DNA of 64,000 nt from an uncultured Lachnospiraceae bacterium (GTDB taxonomy: Bacteria > Bacillota > Clostridia > Lachnospirales > Lachnospiraceae), in assembly GCA_910586405.1 (NCBI GenBank), contig CAJUII010000002.1:30967-94966 (forward strand), read 5' to 3'. The notes beneath the pieces are model-generated. The model had not been told where the DNA came from. It searched no databases and saw only the letters and a list, made by a program, of their open reading frames with translations. Positions 54,998 through 63,133 of this stretch are shown piece after piece; positions within the stretch are counted from its first letter, which is position 1, and each line of letters opens with the position of its first letter. The translations under genes and the position numbers were made by a program.

Positions 54998-56035
54998 TCA
55001 CACAATATCGTCAAATGACAGCGGCGTGCCCCGCCTGAGCGCCCGCTTAGCCGTTCTGCCAAGGACTTCTTGATAGTGCTTGGGCTTTAAGCCATAGGCA
55101 GGGCGGATACTGCGGATTTTCTCCGGCGTCAATACCTCTCCGGCAGCGATATCCTCCACGACAAACAGTGAGCGGCGGAAGCACGCATTGCTCTCCTCCT
55201 GTCTGGAAACGCCGTACTGTACGCTTCCCATCGCCTTCTCCACCTCGCGCACCTGCTCAACCATCTCGCGAAACTCCTGCGGCTCCATCGAAAAGCTCGA
55301 ATCTGGATTTTTGACGGCACGGCTGATACAGAAGTGCTTTTCAATCAGATTTGCCCCCATCGCGACCGCTGTCGCAGCGCTGAATGCCCCCATCGAATGA
55401 TCCGAGAGCCCCACCGGAACGCCAAAGCGTTCTTTTAAATCCTGCATCGTCCTCAGATTCATCTCCTCTGGCTTTGCCGGATAGGCACTCGAACACTTCA
55501 TCAGCGCAAGCTGCCTGTTTCCAGTGCTGTAGATGGCATCGACCGCCTCCTGTATCTCTTCGAGCGTGCCCATTCCAGTTGACATGATGATCGGTTTGTT
55601 CTTGGCTGCCACATATTCGAGCAGCGGAATGTCCACCAGCTCAAACGAGGCAATTTTATAAAAATACACCCCTAAGTCTTCGAGAAAATCGACAGAGCGC
55701 GGGTCAAACGGCGTTGACAGAAAGTCAATTCCCACCTTTGCCGCCTCGTCGCGAAGCTGTTCCTGCCACTCCCACGGCGTGTAGGCTTTCTGGTACAGCC
55801 CGTACAGATTTTCGCCTTCCCACGTTCCTTTCTCAATCTGAAAATATTCGTTATGACAGTCAATTGTCATCGTATCTGCTGTGTATGTCTGAATCTTCAC
55901 GCAGTCCGCCCCCGCGTCCTTCGCCACATGAATCAGCTCGAGCGCACGCTCAAGGCTGCCCGCATGATTGGCAGACATCTCTGCGATGATATAGGCAGGA
56001 TGTCCGTCCCCTATGATTCGTCCATTGATTTCCAT
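54998..56035 (-). CDS. pseI: PseI, pseudaminic acid synthase
   Basis: The product has 345 residues from ATG 56035, with GAGGAGGAGG upstream. The NeuB-type barrel opens IIAEMSANHAGSLERALELI, and the stretch NLYGLYQKAYTPWEWQEQLR marks PseI as against NeuB or LegI. STGMGTLEEIQEAVDAI, GLSDHSMGA and LIEKHF carry the PEP and metal sites. A SAF antifreeze-like domain covers about 290-345. It condenses PEP with 6-deoxy-AltdiNAc to give pseudaminic acid. Confidence 0.93.
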   Translation of the reverse strand: MEINGRIIGDGHPAYIIAEMSANHAGSLERALELIHVAKDAGADCVKIQTYTADTMTIDCHNEYFQIEKGTWEGENLYGLYQKAYTPWEWQEQLRDEAAKVGIDFLSTPFDPRSVDFLEDLGVYFYKIASFELVDIPLLEYVAAKNKPIIMSTGMGTLEEIQEAVDAIYSTGNRQLALMKCSSAYPAKPEEMNLRTMQDLKERFGVPVGLSDHSMGAFSAATAVAMGANLIEKHFCISRAVKNPDSSFSMEPQEFREMVEQVREVEKAMGSVQYGVSRQEESNACFRRSLFVVEDIAAGEVLTPEKIRSIRPAYGLKPKHYQEVLGRTAKRALRRGTPLSFDDIV

Positions 56036-56051
56036 TCGCAAGCCTCCTCCT

Positions 56052-56741
56052 CTATACACCTTTCATCAATTTGTACTTCATCTCCGCGATGTGCCAATCC
56101 TCCAAAGTATCAATATCCTGCACATAGCGTTCATCTTGAAGCAGCGGCACCACATGCTCCATCCAGATCGCCCGCTGCTGCATGAAGCGCTCCACATTCA
56201 GGCAGTAAAACTGCCCGCAGTCATGATAGAGCGGCTCTAAATCCTGCGAGCGCTTCGCCATATTCTCCGGCCATTTCGGCACAATTCTGCCATCGTTGAT
56301 GACCACGCCCCGCTGCGGCGGGAAGGAGAACTTCACCACCGGAATCACGCTGTCTGCCTTCTCCTGCTCCAAGAGCATCATCGCGGTCTTGATGGCGCCT
56401 GATGTCACAAACGGTGCAGTCGGATAGATGCAGCAAACGGTCTGAAACTTCATACCGATACGCTCATAGGACGACAACACCTCCGCAATGACCTCCGCTG
56501 TCGTCGCATAATCATTCGAGGTCTGCTCACTTCTGAAAAAGGGCACCTTTGCCCCCGCACGCTTTGCCACCTCTGCAATCTCCTCATCATCGGTTGACAC
56601 CATGACTTCATGAAACAAGTCCGCTTGCAGCGCCGCCTCAATGCTGTACTCCAAAATGGGTTTGCCCAAAAACGGTTTGATATTTTTCCTTGGTATCCGC
56701 TTACTCCCGCCTCTGGCGGTAATGACTGCCACACTTTTCAT
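56052..56741 (-). CDS. pseF: PseF, pseudaminic acid cytidylyltransferase
   Basis: The product has 229 residues from ATG 56741, with AGGGGG upstream. AVITARGGSKRIPRKNIKPF is the CMP-sugar synthetase CTP loop, and STDDEEIAEVA, CIYPTAPFVT and the acidic VQDIDTLEDWHIAE end follow. It activates pseudaminic acid as CMP-Pse. A small hairpin lies between it and pseC. Confidence 0.92.
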   Translation of the reverse strand: MKSVAVITARGGSKRIPRKNIKPFLGKPILEYSIEAALQADLFHEVMVSTDDEEIAEVAKRAGAKVPFFRSEQTSNDYATTAEVIAEVLSSYERIGMKFQTVCCIYPTAPFVTSGAIKTAMMLLEQEKADSVIPVVKFSFPPQRGVVINDGRIVPKWPENMAKRSQDLEPLYHDCGQFYCLNVERFMQQRAIWMEHVVPLLQDERYVQDIDTLEDWHIAEMKYKLMKGV

Positions 56742-56760
56742 CGCGTTTCCCCCTGCGCAC

Positions 56761-56785
56761 GAAAAGCCCAGTGAACTACTAGGCT
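56761..56785 (-). terminator. Weak hairpin between pseC and pseF (possible attenuator)
   Basis: AGCCCAGT (56765-56772) pairs with ACTAGGCT (56778-56785) with one wobble and a 5-nt loop. On the minus strand it is followed by a short T run. It lies in the 55-bp gap after pseC, so it may lower expression of the genes downstream. Confidence 0.3.
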
Positions 56786-56796
56786 TATCTTTCCAT

Positions 56797-57990
56797 CTAT
56801 TTTTGATAATACGCCACAATCTTTCTGACTGCCATGATCACATCCTCCACATCCTGATCGGTCAGAGAATAATAGATCGGCAGACTCATCATCTCCATAT
56901 AGAGCTTTTCCGCGTTGGGACAGAGTCCCTTAGGATAGCCCAGCCGCTCATAATAAGGATGCCAGTACACCGGAATATAGTGCACATTGCAACAGATATT
57001 TTCTGCCGCCATCGCCTCAAAAAAGCCCTTGCGGTCAATCGTTAACAACTCTGGTTTGATGCGCAGTATGTAGAGATGCCTCGTCGTGTCAGACTCTGGA
57101 ATCTCCTGCTGTACAAAGAGCTGCGGTATCTGTGAAAAAGCCTCATTATAGCGGTTGACGATCTCCCGGCGCCGCGCGGCAAACTGCCCCAGCTTGTCGA
57201 GCTGGCTCAAAATCAGCGCACACTGGATATCCGTGATTCGATAATTATACCCTAAATCAATCTGTTCATGATACCACGGTCCATGACTTTCATGCACATA
57301 CTGCGGCGCGTCCTTTGTGATACCGTGGGAACGGCACAGCAAAAGCTTCTCATACAAATCCTTTCGGTTGGTGAGCACCGCGCCGCCCTCTCCGCCCGTA
57401 ACGGTCTTTACCGGATGAAAACTAAAGGTCGTCATGTCCGCGATGCTGCCGACAGGTCTGCCCTTGTATTTTGTGCCGATCGAATGTGCGCCGTCCTCGA
57501 TCAGTACAAGCCCATTCTCATGACAGAGTTCGAGCAGCTCCTCCAACGGGACAGCCTGCCCTGTGAAATCCACCGCCACCACCGCTTTTGTTTTCTCGGA
57601 CAGGTTCTTACGAACACTCTCGGGAGAAATATTGTACGTATTGGGATTAATATCTGCAAAAACCGGTCTTGCCCCGCAGTACAGCGCACAGTTTGCAGAC
57701 GCCGCAAAGGTGATGGGCGTAGTCACCAGCTCGTCCCCCGCGCCGACGCCCGCCGCCATCGCCGCAATATGAAGCGCCGCCGTGCCGTTGCTGCACGCGA
57801 CGGCATAGGCTGCCCCTGTGAGCGCACAGAGCTTCCGCTCTAACGCTTCCACCTTGGGACCGCAGGTTAGATAGTCGCTGGTGAGCACTTCCTCCACCGC
57901 CTTCACATCTGCCTGATCGACAAACTGATGACCGTAATATAGTTTTGTATCCCGGACGGGCGTGCCGCCTGCAATTGCTGGTTTGTCCAT
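56797..57990 (-). CDS. pseC: PseC, UDP-4-amino-4,6-dideoxy-AltNAc transaminase
   Basis: This 397-residue protein has TCGPKVEALERKLCALTGAA, ACSNGTAALHIAA, LIEDGAHSIGTKYKGRPVGS and the PLP-lysine region FSFHPVKTVTGGEGGAVLTN, all typical of PseC. HYIPVYWHPYYERLGY near the C-terminus is also diagnostic. AGAGGAG precedes the ATG. It aminates C4 of the PseB product. It lies 21 bp after pseB. Confidence 0.93.
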   Translation of the reverse strand: MDKPAIAGGTPVRDTKLYYGHQFVDQADVKAVEEVLTSDYLTCGPKVEALERKLCALTGAAYAVACSNGTAALHIAAMAAGVGAGDELVTTPITFAASANCALYCGARPVFADINPNTYNISPESVRKNLSEKTKAVVAVDFTGQAVPLEELLELCHENGLVLIEDGAHSIGTKYKGRPVGSIADMTTFSFHPVKTVTGGEGGAVLTNRKDLYEKLLLCRSHGITKDAPQYVHESHGPWYHEQIDLGYNYRITDIQCALILSQLDKLGQFAARRREIVNRYNEAFSQIPQLFVQQEIPESDTTRHLYILRIKPELLTIDRKGFFEAMAAENICCNVHYIPVYWHPYYERLGYPKGLCPNAEKLYMEMMSLPIYYSLTDQDVEDVIMAVRKIVAYYQK

Positions 57991-58011
57991 ACGAATCTCC
58001 TCTAAACTCGT

Positions 58012-59007
58012 TTACTCATGCAAATCTGTCTTTAACAATTCCCTGATCTGTTCCACAGAGAGCCACTCCTGATTATTTCCAGAAGAATAATAAAAGCCTT
58101 CCTCCACTTTTCTGCCGCTTGGATTGGGACGCTTGGACTCCTGCCAGAACATCTGCGGATAAATGATAAAGTTTTTGTCGTACTCATACGTCGTCATCGA
58201 ATCTTCCGATGTAATCATCACCTCATGAAGCTTCTCACCGGGACGGATGCCAATCTCCACCGTTTTCATGCCCGGCGCCATCGCCTCCGCCAAATCGGTA
58301 ATCTTGAAAGAAGGAATCCTGCTGATAAAGGTTTCGCCGCCCTTTGCCTCCTCGAGCGCCTTGATCACAAGCTCTACGCCCTGTGTCAGGCTAATCCAGA
58401 ACCGCGTCATGCGGTAATCCGTGATTGGCAGCTCGCCTGCGCCCTCGTCGATCAGCTTCTGAAACAATGGAATGATCGAGCCGCGGCTGCCCGCCACATT
58501 GCCGTAGCGCACGATCGAAAAATTCAAGTCTTTCGTGCCGCAGTACGCATTGGCAGCAATAAACAACTTGTCCGATACTAGTTTCGTACCACCGTAAAGA
58601 TTTACCGGATTGACTGCCTTGTCCGTCGAGAGTGCGACCACCTTCTTGATGCCTGTGTTGAGCGCCGCATCAATGACATTCTGCGCGCCGTTCACATTGG
58701 TCTTGATCGCCTCGTTTGGATTGTACTCACACGCTGGCACCTGTTTGAGCGCCGCGGCGTGAATCACATAATCGACGCCCTCAAACGCGCGTTTCATGCG
58801 CTCATAGTCGCGCACATCGCCGATAAAGAACCGCAGCCGGTCCTTGTACTGCGCAAAGTCATTTGCCATCATCCACTGCTTGAACTCATCGCGCGAGTAG
58901 ATAATGATCTTCTTCGGGTTGTAGTGTGTCAGCACATACTCTGTGAAGCATCTGCCAAAGGAGCCTGTGCCGCCTGTGATCAGTATCGTTTTATCATCTA
59001 AAATCAT
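58012..59007 (-). CDS. pseB: PseB, UDP-GlcNAc 4,6-dehydratase (C5-inverting)
   Basis: This 331-residue soluble SDR protein opens TILITGGTGSFGRCFTEYVL and has HAAALKQVPACEYNPNEAIK and STDKAVNPVNLYGGTKLVSD, with the catalytic Tyr present (unlike the Met in the PglF-like protein). C-terminal IGIRPGEKLHEVMITSED is typical. It starts pseudaminic acid synthesis and is the first gene of the pse operon, behind a near-consensus promoter. GGGGG precedes the ATG. Confidence 0.93.
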   Translation of the reverse strand: MILDDKTILITGGTGSFGRCFTEYVLTHYNPKKIIIYSRDEFKQWMMANDFAQYKDRLRFFIGDVRDYERMKRAFEGVDYVIHAAALKQVPACEYNPNEAIKTNVNGAQNVIDAALNTGIKKVVALSTDKAVNPVNLYGGTKLVSDKLFIAANAYCGTKDLNFSIVRYGNVAGSRGSIIPLFQKLIDEGAGELPITDYRMTRFWISLTQGVELVIKALEEAKGGETFISRIPSFKITDLAEAMAPGMKTVEIGIRPGEKLHEVMITSEDSMTTYEYDKNFIIYPQMFWQESKRPNPSGRKVEEGFYYSSGNNQEWLSVEQIRELLKTDLHE

Positions 59008-59084
59008 ATGAATCCCCCATTCTTGCCAAAGTCTGCGAATTTATCTCCAAAATACGATCAATCTTTTCTCGAAATCTCTTCCAA

Positions 59085-59113
59085 ATTCTACCATAATTTT
59101 CGCTGTTCGTCAA
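59085..59113 (-). promoter_or_regulatory. sigmaA promoter of the pse operon
   Basis: On the minus strand TTGACG (59108-59113) and TAGAAT (59085-59090) are separated by exactly 17 bp. The start of pseB is 78 bp further. This is the strongest promoter in the glycan locus. The rest of the 159-bp gap shows no gene or terminator hairpin. Confidence 0.72.
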
Positions 59114-59166
59114 AACATTAAAAGTCAGTCACCTCATAAATTATTCATCAAAATCATTCATCATGA

Positions 59167-60525
59167 TTATTCATCATAAGAAAGATTCGCTGTGACGCAC
59201 TTTAAGATTTTATCATACACAATAATATTCCACCGTTTTCCCGGCTGGTAGTATTCCACCCCGTCAATCAAAATCTGGTGAGCGCCTCCCCGCTTTGACA
59301 GCACCAGCTCCTGCGCGCCAATCTTCATGTGGCGGATTCCGTTCTCCTTCCAGATCAAATCCAGCGCAACACTACAGTCCTGATACACCCATTGCCGCAC
59401 TCTGCTGCCATTTTTCGTGTCCGTCACAATGAGCACACTGTCGCCGTCCTCCTGCAAAAGCTCTATGCACTCCCGCGCTGTCGCTGCCGCCATATAGGGC
59501 TGAACTCCCTTGCGTTTACGATAAATACACGCCTCGTCCCACGCATTCGGGCGGGTATCCTCCCTCCTGTCCGGCAGATCATACATTTGTTTTAAATAAG
59601 CGCCAAAGTACCGCGAAACCTTCTGCGCCCCGAAATCATTGAGATGCTGGGCGTCCCTGAAATCAACTGCCATGTCCAGCGCAAGGCTCCCGTCACTGTA
59701 CAGTTCATTAAAGTCCACAAATTGTACGCCAGATGCATCGGCAAGCGCTCTCACCTCCTCCGTCTCGTACCGGTGCCAGCCCTCCCGCGGTGATTTGAAC
59801 AGCAAAAGCGCCACATTCTTCTCCTTGCAGAGCTGTACTATCTCATTCAGACATGCAATATTTTCCTCCTCAAACCAAGCCGTCCCCTCAAAATTGTAAT
59901 CTGTCAGATTCACAGGTGTCTCCGAGACTTCCTGCGTCTCCAGATATCCCTTTGTATAGTTTGTCTTGTCCTGCAAAAAATATGTATAGTCTGTCTTAGT
60001 AAGCTCTTTCCAGCGGTTATGATAGCGAAAGACCGGAAATACATAAGAAAAATACTCCGCGTTCACCGCCCCGACCGATTCATAGATACACTGAAGCTTG
60101 TCCACCGAGAGCGGAAGATTGGTAAACCCCCAGCGAAGCGCCGTCTCCCTGCGATTGCTAAAACTGTCACTCGTCAGCATATTGATCTCAAGCGCCACCA
60201 CCTTCGGCTGCTGTGTCCTCAGCGCCTCTTTCAGATACAGCACAGAGATGTTCATCGGCTGTGACGAGCTGCCAAAATCATATGCCGCAATCCCGTACTC
60301 CTCATACAGCACCAGCGGGTCCACTGTGCAGAAGCTGTTGCTGCTGCCGATCACGACCAGATCAATATCATTCTTTTTCTCCGCATAAAACCCATCGACA
60401 ATGGTCGTGGAATCCCCGATAAACTTCGCACAGATAATCTTGCTCATTCCGTCTAACACTGTACCGATAAACAGAAAAAAGACCACGATGCAGATTATCC
60501 TTGCAGCCACTCTTTTTCTTGACAT
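59167..60525 (-). CDS. SGNH-fold, AlgJ/DltD-like partner of the MBOAT protein
   Basis: This 452-residue protein is anchored by one N-terminal TM helix (about 9-28). LVVIGSSNSFCTVDPLVLYE carries the Gly-x-Ser nucleophile region and DFRDAQHLNDFGAQKVSRYF the Asp-x-x-His pair of SGNH hydrolases. Its C-terminal 130 residues are a separate beta-rich part. It lies 21 bp after an MBOAT gene, as in the AlgI/AlgJ and DltB/DltD pairs. I infer that it completes transfer of an acyl group to the glycan outside the membrane. Confidence 0.8.
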   Translation of the reverse strand: MSRKRVAARIICIVVFFLFIGTVLDGMSKIICAKFIGDSTTIVDGFYAEKKNDIDLVVIGSSNSFCTVDPLVLYEEYGIAAYDFGSSSQPMNISVLYLKEALRTQQPKVVALEINMLTSDSFSNRRETALRWGFTNLPLSVDKLQCIYESVGAVNAEYFSYVFPVFRYHNRWKELTKTDYTYFLQDKTNYTKGYLETQEVSETPVNLTDYNFEGTAWFEEENIACLNEIVQLCKEKNVALLLFKSPREGWHRYETEEVRALADASGVQFVDFNELYSDGSLALDMAVDFRDAQHLNDFGAQKVSRYFGAYLKQMYDLPDRREDTRPNAWDEACIYRKRKGVQPYMAAATARECIELLQEDGDSVLIVTDTKNGSRVRQWVYQDCSVALDLIWKENGIRHMKIGAQELVLSKRGGAHQILIDGVEYYQPGKRWNIIVYDKILKCVTANLSYDE

Positions 60526-60546
60526 ACCAACTCTCCACTGTTCCTA

Positions 60547-62043
60547 TCAAAATTGAAAATAAATAAACTGCGACGCATCATACCCCTCGCCGTACACGCC
60601 AAACACGATCACCATCACCAAAAGCACTGCTACAATCACATACTGAATCGCCAGACACTGCTCCTTGACCAAGGCGTCAAACAGCATTTTTTTCTTGGCA
60701 TAACAGGCATCTACGATGAGCAGCATCAAAATGCCCGCCACGAGGACAGCCATCTCCTTCCGGTCCAGTCCCAGATAATAGACCGACCCATCAAAGAGCG
60801 ACCAGACATCAAATGTCGTAAACAGACGTTGCAGATAGTATACCGCATCCGCCACTGTATCCGCCCGGAAGAACACCAGAGACAGCACAAACAAAACAAA
60901 TGTGCATACGCCCTGACAAAACTGGTATCCAAACGACTTTGTGCGCACATAGAACAGCCCCGTGCACTTTGTCTTCACCGGTCTTACGATCTCCCCGATG
61001 ACAATGTAGGCGCCCTGAATCGCCCCCCACACCACATAGTGCCAGCTTGCGCCATGCCACAGTCCGCTCACCATAAACGTGATCATATTGTTCAGATATT
61101 TTCTAGGACGCGCACATCTGCTGCCGCCGAGCGGTATGTACAGGTAATCCCGAAACCATGAACTTAGCGACACATGCCAGCGCCTCCAGAACTCCCCGAT
61201 GCTTCTCGAAAAAAACGGTGCCTCAAAATTTGTCATCAACTCGATGCCAAGCATCTTTGCCGCCCCCACCGCAATCACGGAATAGCTTGCAAAATCACAG
61301 TAAATCTGCACGGCAAACAGCACTGCCGCACACGCGAGCGCCACGCCGCTGAACATATAGTAAATGTCATATACCTGATTCACCAGCACCGCTGCCCGGT
61401 CCGCGATGACCATCTTCATAAAAAATCCCCACAGCATCAAGAGAAGCCCTCTTGTCGCCTTGTCAAAACTCCATACCTTCTCAGCAGACGCCGTGTCAGA
61501 AATCTTTTGAAGCTGTTTTAACAGGTTTCCACTCCGCTCAATCGGTCCTGCGACAAGCTGCGGGAAAAACGACACAAACAGGGCATACCGCACAAAATTG
61601 CGCTCAGCCCTCACCGTCCCGCGATAGACATCAATCGTGTAGCCGACTGCCTGAAACGTGTAGAACGAAATGCCGACCGGCAGAATAATATCCAGTTTGG
61701 ACGCAGGCACCTTCGCGCCAAAAACAGCAGCGATCGAAGCGAAGGTGTCATGCAGGAAGTAAAAGTATTTGAAAAACACGAGAATGGCGAAATTGAGCAC
61801 AATCCCCGCTGCCAAGACCAACTTTTGTCTTGTCTGTGTCTCACACCGTTCCAGCAAGCGCGCGCACAGATATGTAATGATGGTGGACGCCAAAATTAAC
61901 ACCGCATACTTTGCGTTCCAGCCCATATAAAAATAATAGCTTGCAGCCAGCAGCCACGGCTGTTTCAGCTTTCTTGGCATCGCATAAAACAGCAGTACCA
62001 CCACCGGAAAAAAGATCAAAAACTCAAAAGATGTAAACTGCAT
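60547..62043 (-). CDS. MBOAT O-acyltransferase, AlgI/DltB-like
   Basis: This 498-residue protein has about 11 TM helices. The family motifs are SFFPQLVAGPIERSGNLLKQ, SIGEFWRRWHVSLSSWFRDY then LYIPLGGSR, and the catalytic His in SGLWHGASWHYVVWGAIQGA. It passes acetyl or similar groups across the membrane to an SGNH partner, which follows. The likely target is the surface glycan. It lies 13 bp after the GT2 gene. Confidence 0.92.
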   Translation of the reverse strand: MQFTSFEFLIFFPVVVLLFYAMPRKLKQPWLLAASYYFYMGWNAKYAVLILASTIITYLCARLLERCETQTRQKLVLAAGIVLNFAILVFFKYFYFLHDTFASIAAVFGAKVPASKLDIILPVGISFYTFQAVGYTIDVYRGTVRAERNFVRYALFVSFFPQLVAGPIERSGNLLKQLQKISDTASAEKVWSFDKATRGLLLMLWGFFMKMVIADRAAVLVNQVYDIYYMFSGVALACAAVLFAVQIYCDFASYSVIAVGAAKMLGIELMTNFEAPFFSRSIGEFWRRWHVSLSSWFRDYLYIPLGGSRCARPRKYLNNMITFMVSGLWHGASWHYVVWGAIQGAYIVIGEIVRPVKTKCTGLFYVRTKSFGYQFCQGVCTFVLFVLSLVFFRADTVADAVYYLQRLFTTFDVWSLFDGSVYYLGLDRKEMAVLVAGILMLLIVDACYAKKKMLFDALVKEQCLAIQYVIVAVLLVMVIVFGVYGEGYDASQFIYFQF

Positions 62044-62056
62044 TGTACTTTATACC

Positions 62057-63097
62057 CTATTCCTCACCGCTCTTGGGACTGCGGCGTAATCTGTTTCTGT
62101 AAAAGGTGAGAAGCTGAAAATAAATCTTGAATTTGAACGGCGACTCAAGATGCATCGCCGCAAGCCGTTTCTGCTCCTCATCAAACGCATTTTGATAATA
62201 AATATTGTCCTGAAAATCAGGAAATTCCTGCTTGATTCCCTCCGCGAGACTTTTTAGGAACTTTAATTTGGGCTTTCTCACGCCAAGCATATACGTAAAT
62301 AATGTGTTCATATAATAAAGCTTTGAGAACGCAAACTCAAACTCCTGCCTGTACGGTTTATAGATACCGCACCGGCGCGCCTCCTCGATCAGCTTCTTCC
62401 CCATCAGCAGCCTCGCCTCACACTTTTCCTGACTGATCGCATGAACCGTGGACAGATCGTGCTGATAATAATAGTACAGCGGTTCCTCCACCTTCTCAAA
62501 ATGCGTAAAATGCAGCATCCAGATCGGGGAAGCGCAGTTGTCCTCATAGAAGGTCCGCTCAGGAAACCGCAGCCCATACGTATCAATCACCGCTTTTTGG
62601 TAGATTTTGATCACCATGCTGCCGGGATTCATGACAAGCTTTTTGTACTGCTCATGGCCGAGCATGCCCGTCTGGTCGATGGTGTTATTCGGCATCAGCT
62701 TACCGACCGTCATCGTGTGGGTGTCCGCCATACAGTAGTCGCACCCGACGACATCTGCCCCGGTTTTCTCCGCCTTTTTGATGAGCTTCTCGTACATATC
62801 CGGCGCCACCCAGTCGTCAGAATCCACAAAACCGACCCACGTGCCGCGCGCAATGTCAAGTCCCTTATTGCGGGCGCCGCCCTGCTTTACATTCTCATAG
62901 GACTGTACAACCTTGAACTTCCATGGATAGTTTGACTCGTACTCCCTCAGAATCTCCAGAGACTCGTCGGTCGAGGCATCATCCACCGCGATAATCTCAT
63001 AGTCTGCAATCGTCTGCTGTACCAAGGAGTCCAGACAATACCGAAGTTTATTGTCAGCCGCCATATTATATACTGGAACGATGATACTAAGCTTCAT
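62057..63097 (-). CDS. GT2-family glycosyltransferase
   Basis: This 346-residue GT-A enzyme opens KLSIIVPVYNMAADNKLRYC. AVDDASTDESLEIL, QGGARNKGLDIARGTWVGFV and DSDDW (DXD) are the donor and metal sites, and FYEDNCASPIWML carries the putative catalytic base. It has no C-terminal TM helices, so it adds a sugar to the lipid-linked glycan in the cytoplasm. GGTGGTGAG precedes the ATG. Confidence 0.9.
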   Translation of the reverse strand: MKLSIIVPVYNMAADNKLRYCLDSLVQQTIADYEIIAVDDASTDESLEILREYESNYPWKFKVVQSYENVKQGGARNKGLDIARGTWVGFVDSDDWVAPDMYEKLIKKAEKTGADVVGCDYCMADTHTMTVGKLMPNNTIDQTGMLGHEQYKKLVMNPGSMVIKIYQKAVIDTYGLRFPERTFYEDNCASPIWMLHFTHFEKVEEPLYYYYQHDLSTVHAISQEKCEARLLMGKKLIEEARRCGIYKPYRQEFEFAFSKLYYMNTLFTYMLGVRKPKLKFLKSLAEGIKQEFPDFQDNIYYQNAFDEEQKRLAAMHLESPFKFKIYFQLLTFYRNRLRRSPKSGEE

Positions 63098-63133
63098 CCC
63101 ATCTCACCACCTTCCCAACAATCCCAAAACCGC

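Noticed and set aside
54998..59007. Legionaminic acid or sialic acid pathway instead of pseudaminic acid
   Set aside because: The soluble PseB with an intact Tyr, the PseC signature, the PseG-type hydrolase and the AYTPWEW motif of PseI all point to pseudaminic acid; no NeuC/LegG-type epimerase is present.
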